DNA of 64,000 nucleotides from Caproicibacter sp047777415 (GCA_047777415.1 JBKEEO010000001.1:496001-560000), one strand, 5' to 3'; shown: positions 35,878-45,282, counted from the first letter of the stretch. Made by a program: numbers and translations. The notes: generated by a model from the letters alone, not told the origin.

Positions 35878-36764
35878 TCCTCTACCTCCCGTGACAATGC
35901 ACCGACTGCTTTTGCCAATTCCAACACTCTGCGAGCTCGCTCAACAATCGGTTTATCAACCATTTTTCCGTTCAATGAAATGACACCGGATTTATTTTGG
36001 TTTGCTTCTTTGATTGCCTTCATTACAGCAATGGAGTGGTCAATCTCTTTTTGGGTTGGAGTATAGATTTCGTGAACTGGATCAATTTGGCGTGGATTAA
36101 TAATACTTTTTCCATCAAACCCAAGCTGTTTAATCAGCTTGACTTCGTCCCGGAAACCTTCTTCATTGTTGACATCTGAATAAACGGTGTCAATAGCATC
36201 AATGCCCGCAGCCCTGGCAGCAAGCAAAACCATGCTGCGTCCAAACAAAAGCTCGATGCCTTCAGGAGATCGTTTGGTCTTTAAATTCGTGACATAATCT
36301 TCGGCACCAATCGCAATTCCGATTAGACGTTTACTGGAGAATGCGATTTCTTTGGCATTTAGTACGCCAGCAGCACTTTCAATAGCAGCCATCATTCGTG
36401 TGGAACCTACCGGAATTCCATTTTCGCGTTCAATGCGTTCGATTTGTTGTTCACAGAAAAGCACATCCTGTGCACAGTCCGTTTTCGGCAGCCGAATCGC
36501 TACTTTACGTGTGCGTACCATTGCCTCTAAGTCTTGAATTCCGACTGGCGACGCAGGAGAATTGATGCGTACAATCAATTCTTTCCCCGGATATTCAAGT
36601 GTGCGGAGCATTTCGTACACCAAAAAGCGTGCTGAGTCTTTTTCTTCCGGAGAAACTGAGTCCTCAAGGTCGAACATAATACAATCTTCGTCATAAATGC
36701 CCGCATCCCGTATCATTCCGGGATTGTTCCCGGGGACGTACAGCATAGTTCTTCTTAATTGCAT
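35874..36764 (-). CDS. citE: citrate lyase beta subunit (citryl-ACP lyase)
   Basis: 296 residues, TIM-barrel lyase that splits citryl-ACP to oxaloacetate and acetyl-ACP. Motifs: RRTMLYVPGNNPGM, DCIMFDLEDSVSPEEKDSAR with the metal-binding acid, IGAEDYVTNL and DGKSIINPRQ. ATG at 36764 with GGAGG upstream; the first ATG at 36800 lacks a site. Overlaps citD by 10 bases. Confidence 0.96.
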   Translation of the reverse strand: MQLRRTMLYVPGNNPGMIRDAGIYDEDCIMFDLEDSVSPEEKDSARFLVYEMLRTLEYPGKELIVRINSPASPVGIQDLEAMVRTRKVAIRLPKTDCAQDVLFCEQQIERIERENGIPVGSTRMMAAIESAAGVLNAKEIAFSSKRLIGIAIGAEDYVTNLKTKRSPEGIELLFGRSMVLLAARAAGIDAIDTVYSDVNNEEGFRDEVKLIKQLGFDGKSIINPRQIDPVHEIYTPTQKEIDHSIAVMKAIKEANQNKSGVISLNGKMVDKPIVERARRVLELAKAVGALSREVEE

Positions 36765-37057
36765 GAATCTGCACCTCCCCATTTGTATTCCTGACCGCAT
36801 GCGCGGCAGACAGCCGTTTCTGTTCTAGCGCGAATAACGCAGTCCAGTGCACCTTTATCCACTGCTGTAACCTTCGCCGAGGAGATGTTAAGCGTTTTTA
36901 GAACGTCTATGATGGTTTTCTTAATCTCATTGCCGAACTGCTTTTCTACCTGACTTTTCAGGTCAATTTCAATTTTCTCCTCCTGCGAAGGAGAAACGGT
37001 AACCATAATATCGCTCGATTCCAGCGTTCCTGAAACCGCCGTTTGTTTAATTTGCAT
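36755..37057 (-). CDS. citD: citrate lyase gamma subunit (acyl carrier protein)
   Basis: 100 residues; carries the phosphoribosyl-dephospho-CoA arm. Ser14 in SGTLESSDIMV is the attachment residue, at the same number as in Klebsiella CitD. The C-terminus has an unusual cysteine pair, CRACGQEYKW. ATG at 37057 behind GGAGG; the longer frame to 37111 runs into tctA and is rejected. Confidence 0.95.
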   Translation of the reverse strand: MQIKQTAVSGTLESSDIMVTVSPSQEEKIEIDLKSQVEKQFGNEIKKTIIDVLKTLNISSAKVTAVDKGALDCVIRARTETAVCRACGQEYKWGGADSCN

Positions 37058-37079
37058 GATAAACCTCCAAACTATGTGC

Positions 37080-38594
37080 TTATGCGTTAACCGCTTGTTT
37101 CTTGTTTCCATTCCTTTTTAATAGTATCTTGATAATGGGATAGAAAATGGCGAGAATCACTATGAGTGCAAGAATTTTGTCGATGGTTGATGAAAGGAAA
37201 ATGGAATAGGCGCCATTGGATACAACCAAAGCTTGGCGGAAAGAAACTTCCATGGTGTTGCCCACGATGACAGCTAGAATCATGGGAGCGGTTGGAATGT
37301 CCACCTTTGAAAAGAAATATCCGACCAGGCTAAAGATAACAAGCAAGTAAAAATCTGATACCTGGTTTGAAATGGCGTAACATCCTATAAAGGCGAGTGC
37401 CATGACAATTGGATAAAGAATTTTGGGTGGAATGGATAGAACGCGAACCAAAACACCTGCCAGCGGAATATTGATAATTGCTAGGATGATGTTCCCTACA
37501 AACATACTGGCAATCAGACCCCACGCAACATCTGGGTGTTGTTGAAACAGCAGTGGACCCGGCTGTAGGCCCAGCATTAAAAGAGCCCCCATCATCACTG
37601 CGGTGGTTCCGGATCCAGGAACACCCAAAGTCAGCATGGGGATTAAAGCCCCAACGGACGCAGAGTTGTTGGCCGATTCCGGAGCGGCAAGACCTTCAAT
37701 AGCACCCTGACCGAATTCATCCGGATGTTTGGAAAGGGATTTCTCAACGTTATAAGAAACAAGAGAAGCCATGGTACCACCAGCGCCCGGCAGAGCGCCG
37801 ATAATAAACCCCAAGGGAGAGCTGCGTAAAATCCCTTTCCAAGAGCGTTTCCAGTCCTCTTTGGAAATCCATATCTTTCCGAATTTTGTCTGCATGTTTT
37901 TGTTGCCTTCTCGAATATCTTTAAAGCTTTTGTAAACCTCTCCTAATGCGTACATTGCGATAATTACGACAAGAAAATCAATGCCCGACTGAAGAGACAA
38001 ACTACCGAATGTAAAGCGTTCCACTCCCGACTGGGCATCCAAACCAACCGTTGAAATTGCCAACCCAAAAAGCATGGAGATAAGCCCTTTGATAGCTTTC
38101 CCTTTGTTCATGGATGCCGTCATTGCGAGGGCCGCAAACATCAGCAAAAAATATTCGGATGGACCAAATTTCAGCGCCAACATGGCTACCGGTTCAGCAG
38201 TAAACGTGATGAACACATTGGAGATTGTGCCACCGATGAAAGAAGCGATGGCAGACATTGCAAGGGCGGCTTCTGCTCGCCCTTTCCGAGCCATTGGATA
38301 ACCGTCGAAGGTGGCAGCAATTGCTGCTCCGTCTCCTGGCGTGTTAATTAATATTGACGACCGCGAGCCACCATACATCGCCCCATAATAGACCCCGCAC
38401 ATAGTAATCATGGCTCCCGCCGGGCTCATTGCGTATGTCATTGGCAGCAACACGGCAACTCCTGTAGCGGGCCCTAAGCCCGGAAGCATCCCAATGGCGG
38501 TGCCTAGCACGCCGCCCAGCGTGATGAGCAGAAGACTGCTCGGCTGTAGGGAAACACCAAAACCTAATCCTAAATTTGCAAATATCTGACTCAA
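37080..38594 (-). CDS. tctA: tripartite tricarboxylate transporter, large permease TctA
   Basis: 504 residues with about 11-12 membrane helices. TctA signatures include GMLPGLGPATGVAVLLPMTY near residue 40 and GALPGAGGTMASLVSYNVEK in the middle. With TctB and the binding protein TctC it takes up a tricarboxylate, here most likely citrate because citDEF follows in the same operon. 22 bases before citD. Confidence 0.95.
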   Translation of the reverse strand: MSQIFANLGLGFGVSLQPSSLLLITLGGVLGTAIGMLPGLGPATGVAVLLPMTYAMSPAGAMITMCGVYYGAMYGGSRSSILINTPGDGAAIAATFDGYPMARKGRAEAALAMSAIASFIGGTISNVFITFTAEPVAMLALKFGPSEYFLLMFAALAMTASMNKGKAIKGLISMLFGLAISTVGLDAQSGVERFTFGSLSLQSGIDFLVVIIAMYALGEVYKSFKDIREGNKNMQTKFGKIWISKEDWKRSWKGILRSSPLGFIIGALPGAGGTMASLVSYNVEKSLSKHPDEFGQGAIEGLAAPESANNSASVGALIPMLTLGVPGSGTTAVMMGALLMLGLQPGPLLFQQHPDVAWGLIASMFVGNIILAIINIPLAGVLVRVLSIPPKILYPIVMALAFIGCYAISNQVSDFYLLVIFSLVGYFFSKVDIPTAPMILAVIVGNTMEVSFRQALVVSNGAYSIFLSSTIDKILALIVILAIFYPIIKILLKRNGNKKQAVNA

Positions 38595-38612
38595 AAGTTT
38601 TGTTCCCCCTTT

Positions 38613-39110
38613 TTAATAATTTAAAAACGGCGATGTGGGGAGAGGTATCGCCAACAATTTAGTGAATATGAAGTAGACCGCAACACTGAAGATTAATGTA
38701 ATAATAAGATTTGATTTCCATTTTTTTAGTCCGTTCAGGGCAAACAACAGAACACCTAGGAATATGAATGTTGCAATAATATAGCCCAGAGAGTTAAACG
38801 TAAATGCATAGAACAGTGAGCAGAGCACAGTGATAAATATCATTTTGTTTTCATAGCGTATGGCCCTAAAACCGTGGAACTTAAATTCTATGCTATTTGT
38901 TGTTCCTTGTCCCGCTCTTTGTTTCCGAATTTCCTGAAACATCATCAACAGACCGATTAAAAACAAGGCAATACCAACCATGATTGGGAAGATAGACGGT
39001 GCGACAGGATCGCCGACGGTTGCAGGCGGAATATTTAGTGCTAACAATGTATAAACTAGGCCAAACAGCGTGCTTACTAGGCCTGCTAGAATGTTTGTAT
39101 TAATAAGCAT
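38613..39110 (-). CDS. tctB: tripartite tricarboxylate transporter, small permease TctB
   Basis: 165 residues with four membrane helices, as in the TctB family (APSIFPIMVGIALFLIGLLM). ATG at 39110 behind AAGGGGGAAATT; the longer frame to 39173 includes the intergenic hairpin. 18 bases before tctA. Confidence 0.9.
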   Translation of the reverse strand: MLINTNILAGLVSTLFGLVYTLLALNIPPATVGDPVAPSIFPIMVGIALFLIGLLMMFQEIRKQRAGQGTTNSIEFKFHGFRAIRYENKMIFITVLCSLFYAFTFNSLGYIIATFIFLGVLLFALNGLKKWKSNLIITLIFSVAVYFIFTKLLAIPLPTSPFLNY

Positions 39111-39150
39111 AATTTCCCCCTTCACAAGAACTACGGATTGATGTTCAGGG

Positions 39151-39173
39151 ATGCGGGCGCTTTGCGCCCGCAT
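39151..39173 (-). promoter_or_regulatory. intercistronic hairpin between tctC and tctB
   Basis: Perfect 10-bp GC-rich stem ATGCGGGCGC / GCGCCCGCAT with a 3-base loop and no T run. Probably protects the 3' end of the tctC message so the binding protein is made in excess. Confidence 0.6.
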
Positions 39174-39200
39174 TTGACTCTGATTCGTCTTCCGTATAGA

Positions 39201-40274
39201 TCACTGATTTTTCAGCATGCCAATGTCTTGCAAAAGTTCCATGTACTCCTGATTTTCCTCGTCTAAAAATTCTTCAAAATCGTCGGAGTTGGCGTACGAA
39301 AGGTCCCAACCATATTTGTCACAAGCGTCTTTCCACTCTTGTGTCTGGCACATCTTTTCTAAGGTTGTTTCCCAGTACTGCCGTGCATAGTCCGGCATAT
39401 TCTTTGGGCCGAACAAGCCGCGCCAGTTATAGAAGGTAACATCGATTCCCTGCTCCTTGCAGGTGGGCATTTCAGCAATAAGACCTGAACCAACCCGGTC
39501 TTCTGCCGTGATGGCAAGAACTTTGACGGAACCGCTTTCCACCAAACCTATGGTATCGCTGATGCCGCTGGTCAACAAATCAATGTGCTTGCCCATTAGT
39601 TCGGCCGTCGCTTGACCGTCCTGAAAACTGACGTAATCAATTTTGTCGATATCTTTGACTCCTGCAGCCTTCGCCACTTTTAAAAATTGGATATGATCCA
39701 TAGAACCCGCACCAGAAGTGCCTCCAATTTTGACTGATTTGGGATCTTCCTTCAGTGCATCCATGACTTCTGTGATTGTGTTGTATTTAGAATCTTTTGC
39801 TACAGAAAAACAACCGTAGTCTGTAATCAATCTTGCAATTGGAGTGGTATTGTCCTTATAGTTCAACTCTGTGGAACCATTTAAATTGATAAGGCACAGT
39901 GGTGGCGAATAGACCGCGATTATATTATCCGCATCTTTGTGCTGTTCCAGATATGAAAGTGCAATACCTCCGCCTCCGCCAGACATATTGGTAACAGGCA
40001 TAGGCACATCGACCAACTGGGTGTCCTGAAGACATTTTGCAACAGTCCTAATCGTTAGGTCCCACCCACCGCCTGCGCCGGCCGGGGCAATAAACTGCAT
40101 GGCTTTCTTCGGGTATTCTACCGTTTGCGACTCACTGTTGCCAGAATTTGTGGCAGCGCTTTCGCTAGCTGTTGCATTTGAGGCTGTCCCTGCAGTGGAG
40201 CTGCAAGCTGTTACAGAAATAGCCAGCAGGCCAGCAAAAGTTGATGCTAGCAGACGTTTTTTTAAGCTTCTCAT
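39201..40274 (-). CDS. tctC: tripartite tricarboxylate transporter substrate-binding protein TctC
   Basis: 357 residues. Signal peptide with lipobox SVTACSS, then a Ser/Ala/Thr-rich linker, then the TctC fold: FIAPAGAGGGWDLTIRTVAK and VKIGGTSGAGSMDHIQFLK are the substrate-loop motifs. An extracytoplasmic lipoprotein that captures a carboxylate. AGGAGGG precedes the ATG. Confidence 0.94.
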   Translation of the reverse strand: MRSLKKRLLASTFAGLLAISVTACSSTAGTASNATASESAATNSGNSESQTVEYPKKAMQFIAPAGAGGGWDLTIRTVAKCLQDTQLVDVPMPVTNMSGGGGGIALSYLEQHKDADNIIAVYSPPLCLINLNGSTELNYKDNTTPIARLITDYGCFSVAKDSKYNTITEVMDALKEDPKSVKIGGTSGAGSMDHIQFLKVAKAAGVKDIDKIDYVSFQDGQATAELMGKHIDLLTSGISDTIGLVESGSVKVLAITAEDRVGSGLIAEMPTCKEQGIDVTFYNWRGLFGPKNMPDYARQYWETTLEKMCQTQEWKDACDKYGWDLSYANSDDFEEFLDEENQEYMELLQDIGMLKNQ

Positions 40275-40292
40275 AATACACCCTCCTAAATT

Positions 40293-40324
40293 ATAATCAG
40301 GGAATGCTTTTCCCCGCTGATTAT
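40293..40324 (-). promoter_or_regulatory. hairpin between the kinase gene and tctC
   Basis: ATAATCAG-GGAA pairs with TTCC-N3-CTGATTAT, ending some 8 bases before the tctC ribosome site. No T run. It may stabilise the tctC transcript or slow read-through. Confidence 0.45.
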
Positions 40325-40329
40325 ATATA

Positions 40330-42543
40330 TCAGCTCAGCAACTTATAAACTTGCTGGGCTAAATCAGTGTAAGTAAACGGTTTAATAAGAATTTCATCCA
40401 GTATTTTTTTCTCTTGCATCTGAAAAACCGCATCATCCGGTAACCCAGTAATTAAAATAACCGGCATGCTGCAACGCAGCATTTTTAACTGTTCTGCAAA
40501 TTTTATGCCTCTACAATTCTGCAGTTGATATTCCACAATTGCTAAATCAAATAGATCCGGATTCTCTCTGAAACGCTTTAGAGCCTGTTCCGGAGTTTTG
40601 TAGAATTCTGCATTCCATCCTCCTCGGCTCAGCTGCTTTTTCAAAAGGTTTAGAATCTTTTTGTCACTCTCCAGCACTAAAAATTGAAATGTATCTTTGT
40701 CCTCAGCCTTGGACTGAATGGGTGTAATCGCTTTCATCGGCAATTGTTCTATTTGCTGCGCAACGGGAAGATAGACCGTGAAAAGGCTGCCTTTTCCCAC
40801 GTTACTTTCCACAGAAATGGAACCACCGTGATCAACCAAAATATCGCGTACCACAGAAAGCCCCATTCCGGTTCCCTGACCGTGCTTTTTGGTTGTAAAA
40901 AATGGTTCGAATATTTTGGAAAGAATTTCAGGACTGATACCGCATCCGGTATCTCTGACCTGAATCTCTGCATATTTTCCACATTGATTTAAAGGACAGG
41001 CGGATTCGGGCAGTTGATCCGCGGAAATCAATCTATTTTCAACAGTTAAAATGCCGCCGTCCGGCTCCATCGACTGAATTGCGTTCGTACACAAATTCAG
41101 CAATACTTGATTCAGCTGAGTTGCATTTCCAAATATATTCGCTGTTGTTTTATGAAGGTTTGTTTGCAGTTGCACATTTTTTGGAAGAACGACACTGATT
41201 GTTTTTATTGCGTCGCTGAGAACACCATCCAAACTAACTAAAGAATAAGCATTTCCGCCTTTTTCCCTTCGATAAAATGGAAGCAACTGTTTCACAATTT
41301 CTTTTGCACGCATTCCTGCGCCATATATTTGATAAACATCATCGTAAAGCTCACTTTCCTTATTGATAGCATTCAAAATCAATTCCGAATATCCTAAAAT
41401 AGGGGTAAGAAGATTGTTGAATTCGTGAGCCACACCACCCGCAAGAGAGCCTATGGACTGCATCTTTTGATAGTGCCGAACTTGTTCCCGGCTTTCTTGG
41501 AGTTCCTGTAAGGTATGATTGAGATTTTTCAGGTAATCTGCGCGGATTTTTAGTCGCTGATGTTTTTTCTCCATTCGATATGTCTGTAGGATAAAAAGTG
41601 CAAACAACAGGAATAGTGCCAAAACCAGAGCTGCGAAGCGCCCAAGATTTTGTTTGGCAGGCTCCATGGCATCTTCACTTGGCAAGACTGCCATCACGCT
41701 CCATGAAGTATCCCCCACGTTCATGTGAGAAAAAGCGGCAATCTTTTCTCCAGCAATCCCGAGGTTGTCTTCATCCATCCAATATGTAGCTGTTCCCACT
41801 TCATATTCCTGCTCCATGCTCATTAGCTGTGAAAAGGAATTGTTGCGATCCTCTCCGAGTTCTTCCGGCGTTTGGCCGATTCTTTGCACTTGGGGATGCA
41901 TGAGAATTTTGCCGTTATCATCCTGAACCACCAGATATCCTTGCCCCAAGCGTTCTGCAGGGGAAACGTATTGCTCATAGAGAGTTTGGAGATCCACAAT
42001 TCCAATCACCGCACCCATATAACAATCATTTATGTATATACTGTTGACGAGTGCCATCTCATAATGATGGGGGGCAATAGCAAATACAGTCCCAATTCCA
42101 CTGATTCCACGCTTCACCAGTGCATCGAAATCAATTGAAAAATTATCCGTTTGATTTGAGTAAGGATACTGCCGATATTCAAAAATTTCTTTACAGTTTC
42201 TGTCAAACAAATAAATTTTGGAAAGCTCATGCTGTTGGTTCGTCATATAGGCTAAAAGGAATCTTTTCAGGCCAACTGTTTGTCCAGTGCTATAATAGTT
42301 ATATGTTTCTTCAGCAAATCCTGGTGTTCCAGTTAAGATTGCAATATCGCTAAGCTGTTCTGATATTGCAAGATTCAGGCTGGTTGAAACAGACCTTGAG
42401 ATATCCAAAAGCTGTTGCTGCTGTTGACGAATTAAGGTTGTTATATAAATGTTATAAATGGAATAAATCCCCCAGATTAAAGTAGAAAATAAAACAGCCA
42501 TTCCAGTTATAACTGCAATCACACAAAATCTTCTTCTCTCCAC
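40330..42543 (-). CDS. Cache-domain sensor histidine kinase with degenerate C-terminal receiver
   Basis: About 737 residues from a GTG at 42543; a GTG at 42552 is the alternative, and GGAAGGA suits 42543 better. Order: membrane helix (8-34), extracytoplasmic double-Cache-like sensor, second helix (302-321), dimerisation domain with His373 in GGVAHEFNNLLTPILGYS, ATPase domain (TGCGISPEILSKIFEPFFTT, TGMGLSVVRDI) and a receiver-like domain from about 620. In the receiver the phospho-acceptor position is Glu671 (DLAIVEYQL), while the Thr (LITG) and Lys (IKPF) are kept, so it should not be phosphorylated normally. First gene of the citrate operon and divergent from a response regulator. Confidence 0.88.
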   Translation of the reverse strand: MERRRFCVIAVITGMAVLFSTLIWGIYSIYNIYITTLIRQQQQQLLDISRSVSTSLNLAISEQLSDIAILTGTPGFAEETYNYYSTGQTVGLKRFLLAYMTNQQHELSKIYLFDRNCKEIFEYRQYPYSNQTDNFSIDFDALVKRGISGIGTVFAIAPHHYEMALVNSIYINDCYMGAVIGIVDLQTLYEQYVSPAERLGQGYLVVQDDNGKILMHPQVQRIGQTPEELGEDRNNSFSQLMSMEQEYEVGTATYWMDEDNLGIAGEKIAAFSHMNVGDTSWSVMAVLPSEDAMEPAKQNLGRFAALVLALFLLFALFILQTYRMEKKHQRLKIRADYLKNLNHTLQELQESREQVRHYQKMQSIGSLAGGVAHEFNNLLTPILGYSELILNAINKESELYDDVYQIYGAGMRAKEIVKQLLPFYRREKGGNAYSLVSLDGVLSDAIKTISVVLPKNVQLQTNLHKTTANIFGNATQLNQVLLNLCTNAIQSMEPDGGILTVENRLISADQLPESACPLNQCGKYAEIQVRDTGCGISPEILSKIFEPFFTTKKHGQGTGMGLSVVRDILVDHGGSISVESNVGKGSLFTVYLPVAQQIEQLPMKAITPIQSKAEDKDTFQFLVLESDKKILNLLKKQLSRGGWNAEFYKTPEQALKRFRENPDLFDLAIVEYQLQNCRGIKFAEQLKMLRCSMPVILITGLPDDAVFQMQEKKILDEILIKPFTYTDLAQQVYKLLS

Positions 42544-42568
42544 TAATTGCACCGTCCTTCCACTGCAT

Positions 42569-42597
42569 AGTATAAAGGCAAAGTAGGGACGCGACAA
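42569..42597 (-). promoter_or_regulatory. promoter of the kinase-tct-cit operon
   Basis: TTGTCG, 17-bp spacer and TATACT on the - strand, leaving a very short leader before the GTG start. The AT-rich gap up to 42735 has a palindrome ATCTT-AAAA-AAGAT that could bind the divergent regulator. Confidence 0.5.
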
Positions 42598-42735
42598 CTA
42601 TTTTGTGTGATATTAACAATTTGATCCAACATCGTAAATATAATTTATTAATCTTAAACTTTTTAATTTTTTATCTTAAAAAAGATTAAGAATTATAATT
42701 TTATGCTATTCTAATAAATTGGGAGAGTGATCAAC

Positions 42736-43437
42736 TTGGAATATCCTAACATCCTAGTAGTGGACGACGAAGATTCTGTTCGCAGGCTGATTTGCAAAAC
42801 CTTAGCTAGCGAAGGGATGGTTTCGTTTTCAGCTTCAAACGGTACGGAAGCCTTGAAAATGGCACAAACCCAAAATTTTGACCTAATTATATTAGATATC
42901 ATGATGAATGGCATGGACGGCTTTGGCGTAATCCGCGAACTGCGCACACATGGAGTCGTAGTCCCCATAATAATATTAAGCGGCCGCGGGGAAGAACGAG
43001 ACAAGGTATTCGGTTTGGAAATTGGAGCCGACGATTATATTACAAAACCGTTCAGCCCCCTGGTGCTGACTGCTAAAGTAAAGGCCTGTTTGCGACGCGC
43101 CAGGTTGGACAGTAAGTCTTCTTCCCGTGTCATTGAAGCGGGTCCTTTTCGCTATTTATGCGAGGAAATGAAACTTTTTAAAAATGGGACTGAAATTTCT
43201 TTATCCAGCCGAGAAAGTATGTTGATGAAATACTTTTTGAGTAATCAAAACCATGTGCTAACAAAAGAGCAGATTTATACCCATGTATGGGGCAATCATA
43301 TTGTGGATGACAACACTATCATGGTACATATCCGCCATCTCCGCATGAAGATAGAAGATAATCCGAATCACCCAATTTTTTTGAAAACGGTTCGCGGCAT
43401 AGGTTATCAGTTTTACGTTGCACCTGAAAAAATTTAA
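42736..43437 (+). CDS. OmpR/PhoB-family response regulator
   Basis: 233 residues. Receiver with VVDDEDSVRR, phospho-acceptor Asp in LIILDIMMNGMDGFG and the KPFSP lysine; C-terminal winged helix ending TVRGIGYQF. A TTG start at 42736 is chosen because GGGAGAG stands 8 bases before it; a GTG at 42727 overlaps that site. Likely partner of the divergent kinase and activator of citrate genes. Confidence 0.9.
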   Translation: MEYPNILVVDDEDSVRRLICKTLASEGMVSFSASNGTEALKMAQTQNFDLIILDIMMNGMDGFGVIRELRTHGVVVPIIILSGRGEERDKVFGLEIGADDYITKPFSPLVLTAKVKACLRRARLDSKSSSRVIEAGPFRYLCEEMKLFKNGTEISLSSRESMLMKYFLSNQNHVLTKEQIYTHVWGNHIVDDNTIMVHIRHLRMKIEDNPNHPIFLKTVRGIGYQFYVAPEKI

Positions 43438-43469
43438 TTCTTTTACAAATTAAAAATTCGCAAAAACAA

Positions 43470-43495
43470 CCGTCACCTTCGTTAGAAGATGACGG
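43470..43495. terminator. hairpin between response regulator and citX
   Basis: CCGTCACCTTC / GAAGATGACGG between convergent genes. A T-rich tract follows on the - strand only (TTGTTTTTG), so it best fits termination of citX. Confidence 0.65.
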
Positions 43496-43667
43496 TCCAA
43501 TGATAAAACAGTATTCTTGACAAAAACCAAATAACCGCTAAGTGTTACAGTGCAGAATGAGCTTTGATTGTCCGTTGATTTCCAATAGGTTGTCCTCCCA
43601 ATGAGCTATAATGTGAGGCCATTGTTTTGGATGATCATTATGAGCCTAGCATTCCCCTATTCCTCAT

Positions 43668-44189
43668 TTATAACTTCAACAATTCTTCTATCTTTTTTTG
43701 CAATTCCGAAGCAGAGTGCGTGCGATTTCTTGCACATTCTTTTGCCGGCTTTTCACAAATAAAGCATTTTCTGCAAGGTAAATTTAAGCACTCCCTACTA
43801 AGCTGCTCGCCGTTAGCATTGTAAACATCTATATCAAATAAGCGCCCCTTCGGATTTTTATCCTCAACGTCTATCATTTTTATTTTCAATTGCTTTGAAT
43901 CTTTATCATCTACAACAAAAAAAGATATAAGTCCTTCTGTTCTCATGATATCCTTAACCAACAATATTTTTACACTCATAGAGTTTAATGCGCATTGTAT
44001 CTGCTTTTTTCCTTCTAAGAATGCACAACGTATCAATTTATTTGTTTTTTTGCCACCGGGTATATTCATTCCAAGAGTAATGATTGAACAAGGATTATAT
44101 TTATTCAGTAAATCGTTTATACATTGCACTTTCAATTCTCTGAAATCCAAGATCTGTTGCAGAGTCACACTTTCTTTAATGTCTTGCAT
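43668..44189 (-). CDS. citX: holo-citrate lyase synthase (apo-citrate lyase phosphoribosyl-dephospho-CoA transferase)
   Basis: 173 residues; attaches the prosthetic group made by CitG to Ser14 of CitD. Family features: ITLGMNIPGGKK in the first half, then GRLFDIDVYNANGEQLSR and CRKCFICEKPAKECARNR. AAAGGTG precedes the ATG. It stands apart from the main operon, on the other side of the response regulator. Confidence 0.9.
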   Translation of the reverse strand: MQDIKESVTLQQILDFRELKVQCINDLLNKYNPCSIITLGMNIPGGKKTNKLIRCAFLEGKKQIQCALNSMSVKILLVKDIMRTEGLISFFVVDDKDSKQLKIKMIDVEDKNPKGRLFDIDVYNANGEQLSRECLNLPCRKCFICEKPAKECARNRTHSASELQKKIEELLKL

Positions 44190-44251
44190 AGATAATCACC
44201 TTTCTTTAGAATGTCCATAGTAAGCAATCATTTCATAAATATTTAAGGAAG

Positions 44252-44290
44252 CCCGAAAAAACGCAGTTAGCGTTTTTTCGGGCGACTTTT
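44252..44290. terminator. terminator of degV
   Basis: CCCGAAAAAACGC / GCGTTTTTTCGGG between degV and citX; both strands have T runs. Confidence 0.85.
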
Positions 44291-44332
44291 TTATAATCAT
44301 AAATTACTGCTAAATCTGTTTTCAAGCTTATA

Positions 44333-45205
44333 TCAGCGCTTAGTTCCCAAGAAGAAAAGCGCCATGGTTCCCGGGCCGGAATGTGTACCGATGACAGGAC
44401 CGACATATCCAATCACAAACTTTTTAACCCCCATGCGGCGTTTAATTTCTGCCGCCAGATATTCCGCGTCTTCCAGGCAGTCGCCGTGACTGATGAATAC
44501 CGTCTGCGCAGCCGGGTCTATTGCAGTTTCTTCCATATGGTCTACAAGTGCGTCAAGCGAGGCACGGCGTCCTCGCACTTTTGCCATTGGGATTAAATGT
44601 CCCTCGTCATCTACGTGCAAAACAGGCTTAATATTCAGCATGGTGCCCAGTAATGCCGCCGTTGAGGATACTCGACCACCGCGTTTTAAATGGTTCAAAT
44701 CATCCACTGTGAACCAGTGGCACAAATGAAGCTTGTTTTCTTCCAGCCAGTGGCGCACTTCATCAATACTCTTTCCCGCTCGCTTTTGCTGTACGGCAAG
44801 ATAAACCAGAAGCCCCTGTCCAAGAGATGCGGCAAGCGTATCCACAGCATAAACTTTCCGTTCAGGATATTTTTCAGAGAGTTCCTCACAGGCAATTTTT
44901 GCGGCATTGTAAGTTGCAGACAAACCGGAGGAAAACGCGATATCCAAGATATCTTTCCCCTGCTGAAGCAGCGGCTCCATAGCACTTTTATAGGCATCAA
45001 CATTGACAGCGGAAGTGGTGCAGGGTTCGCCGGCACGAATATGCCGGTAAAACTCCTTGATTGGCATATCCCTCTCATCGAGATAATTATAGTAATCCGC
45101 CCCATTTAAATGATAGGAAAGGGGCAGAACAATCACGTCAAGTTCCTTTGCCAGCTCATTCGGCAAATCACAGGAAGAATCCGTTAAAATCACATAATCC
45201 GCCAT
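44333..45205 (-). CDS. DegV family fatty-acid-binding protein
   Basis: 290 residues, full length. N-terminal ILTDSSCDLPNELAKELDVI and the lipid-site segments CTTSAVNVDAY, FSSGLSATYNAA, LKRGGRVSSTAA are typical. Members bind fatty acids and some act as FakB partners of the FakA kinase; no FakA is in view. It has its own sigma-A promoter and terminator. Confidence 0.92.
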   Translation of the reverse strand: MADYVILTDSSCDLPNELAKELDVIVLPLSYHLNGADYYNYLDERDMPIKEFYRHIRAGEPCTTSAVNVDAYKSAMEPLLQQGKDILDIAFSSGLSATYNAAKIACEELSEKYPERKVYAVDTLAASLGQGLLVYLAVQQKRAGKSIDEVRHWLEENKLHLCHWFTVDDLNHLKRGGRVSSTAALLGTMLNIKPVLHVDDEGHLIPMAKVRGRRASLDALVDHMEETAIDPAAQTVFISHGDCLEDAEYLAAEIKRRMGVKKFVIGYVGPVIGTHSGPGTMALFFLGTKR

Positions 45206-45253
45206 GGTTTACTCCTTTTGATAAAAATCATACAAAAACGTTATATGTTAATT

Positions 45254-45282
45254 ATTGTATCACTTTAACCCAATATATTCAA
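45254..45282 (-). promoter_or_regulatory. promoter of degV
   Basis: TTGAAT, 17-bp spacer and TACAAT on the - strand, about 45 bases before the start codon. Confidence 0.65.
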
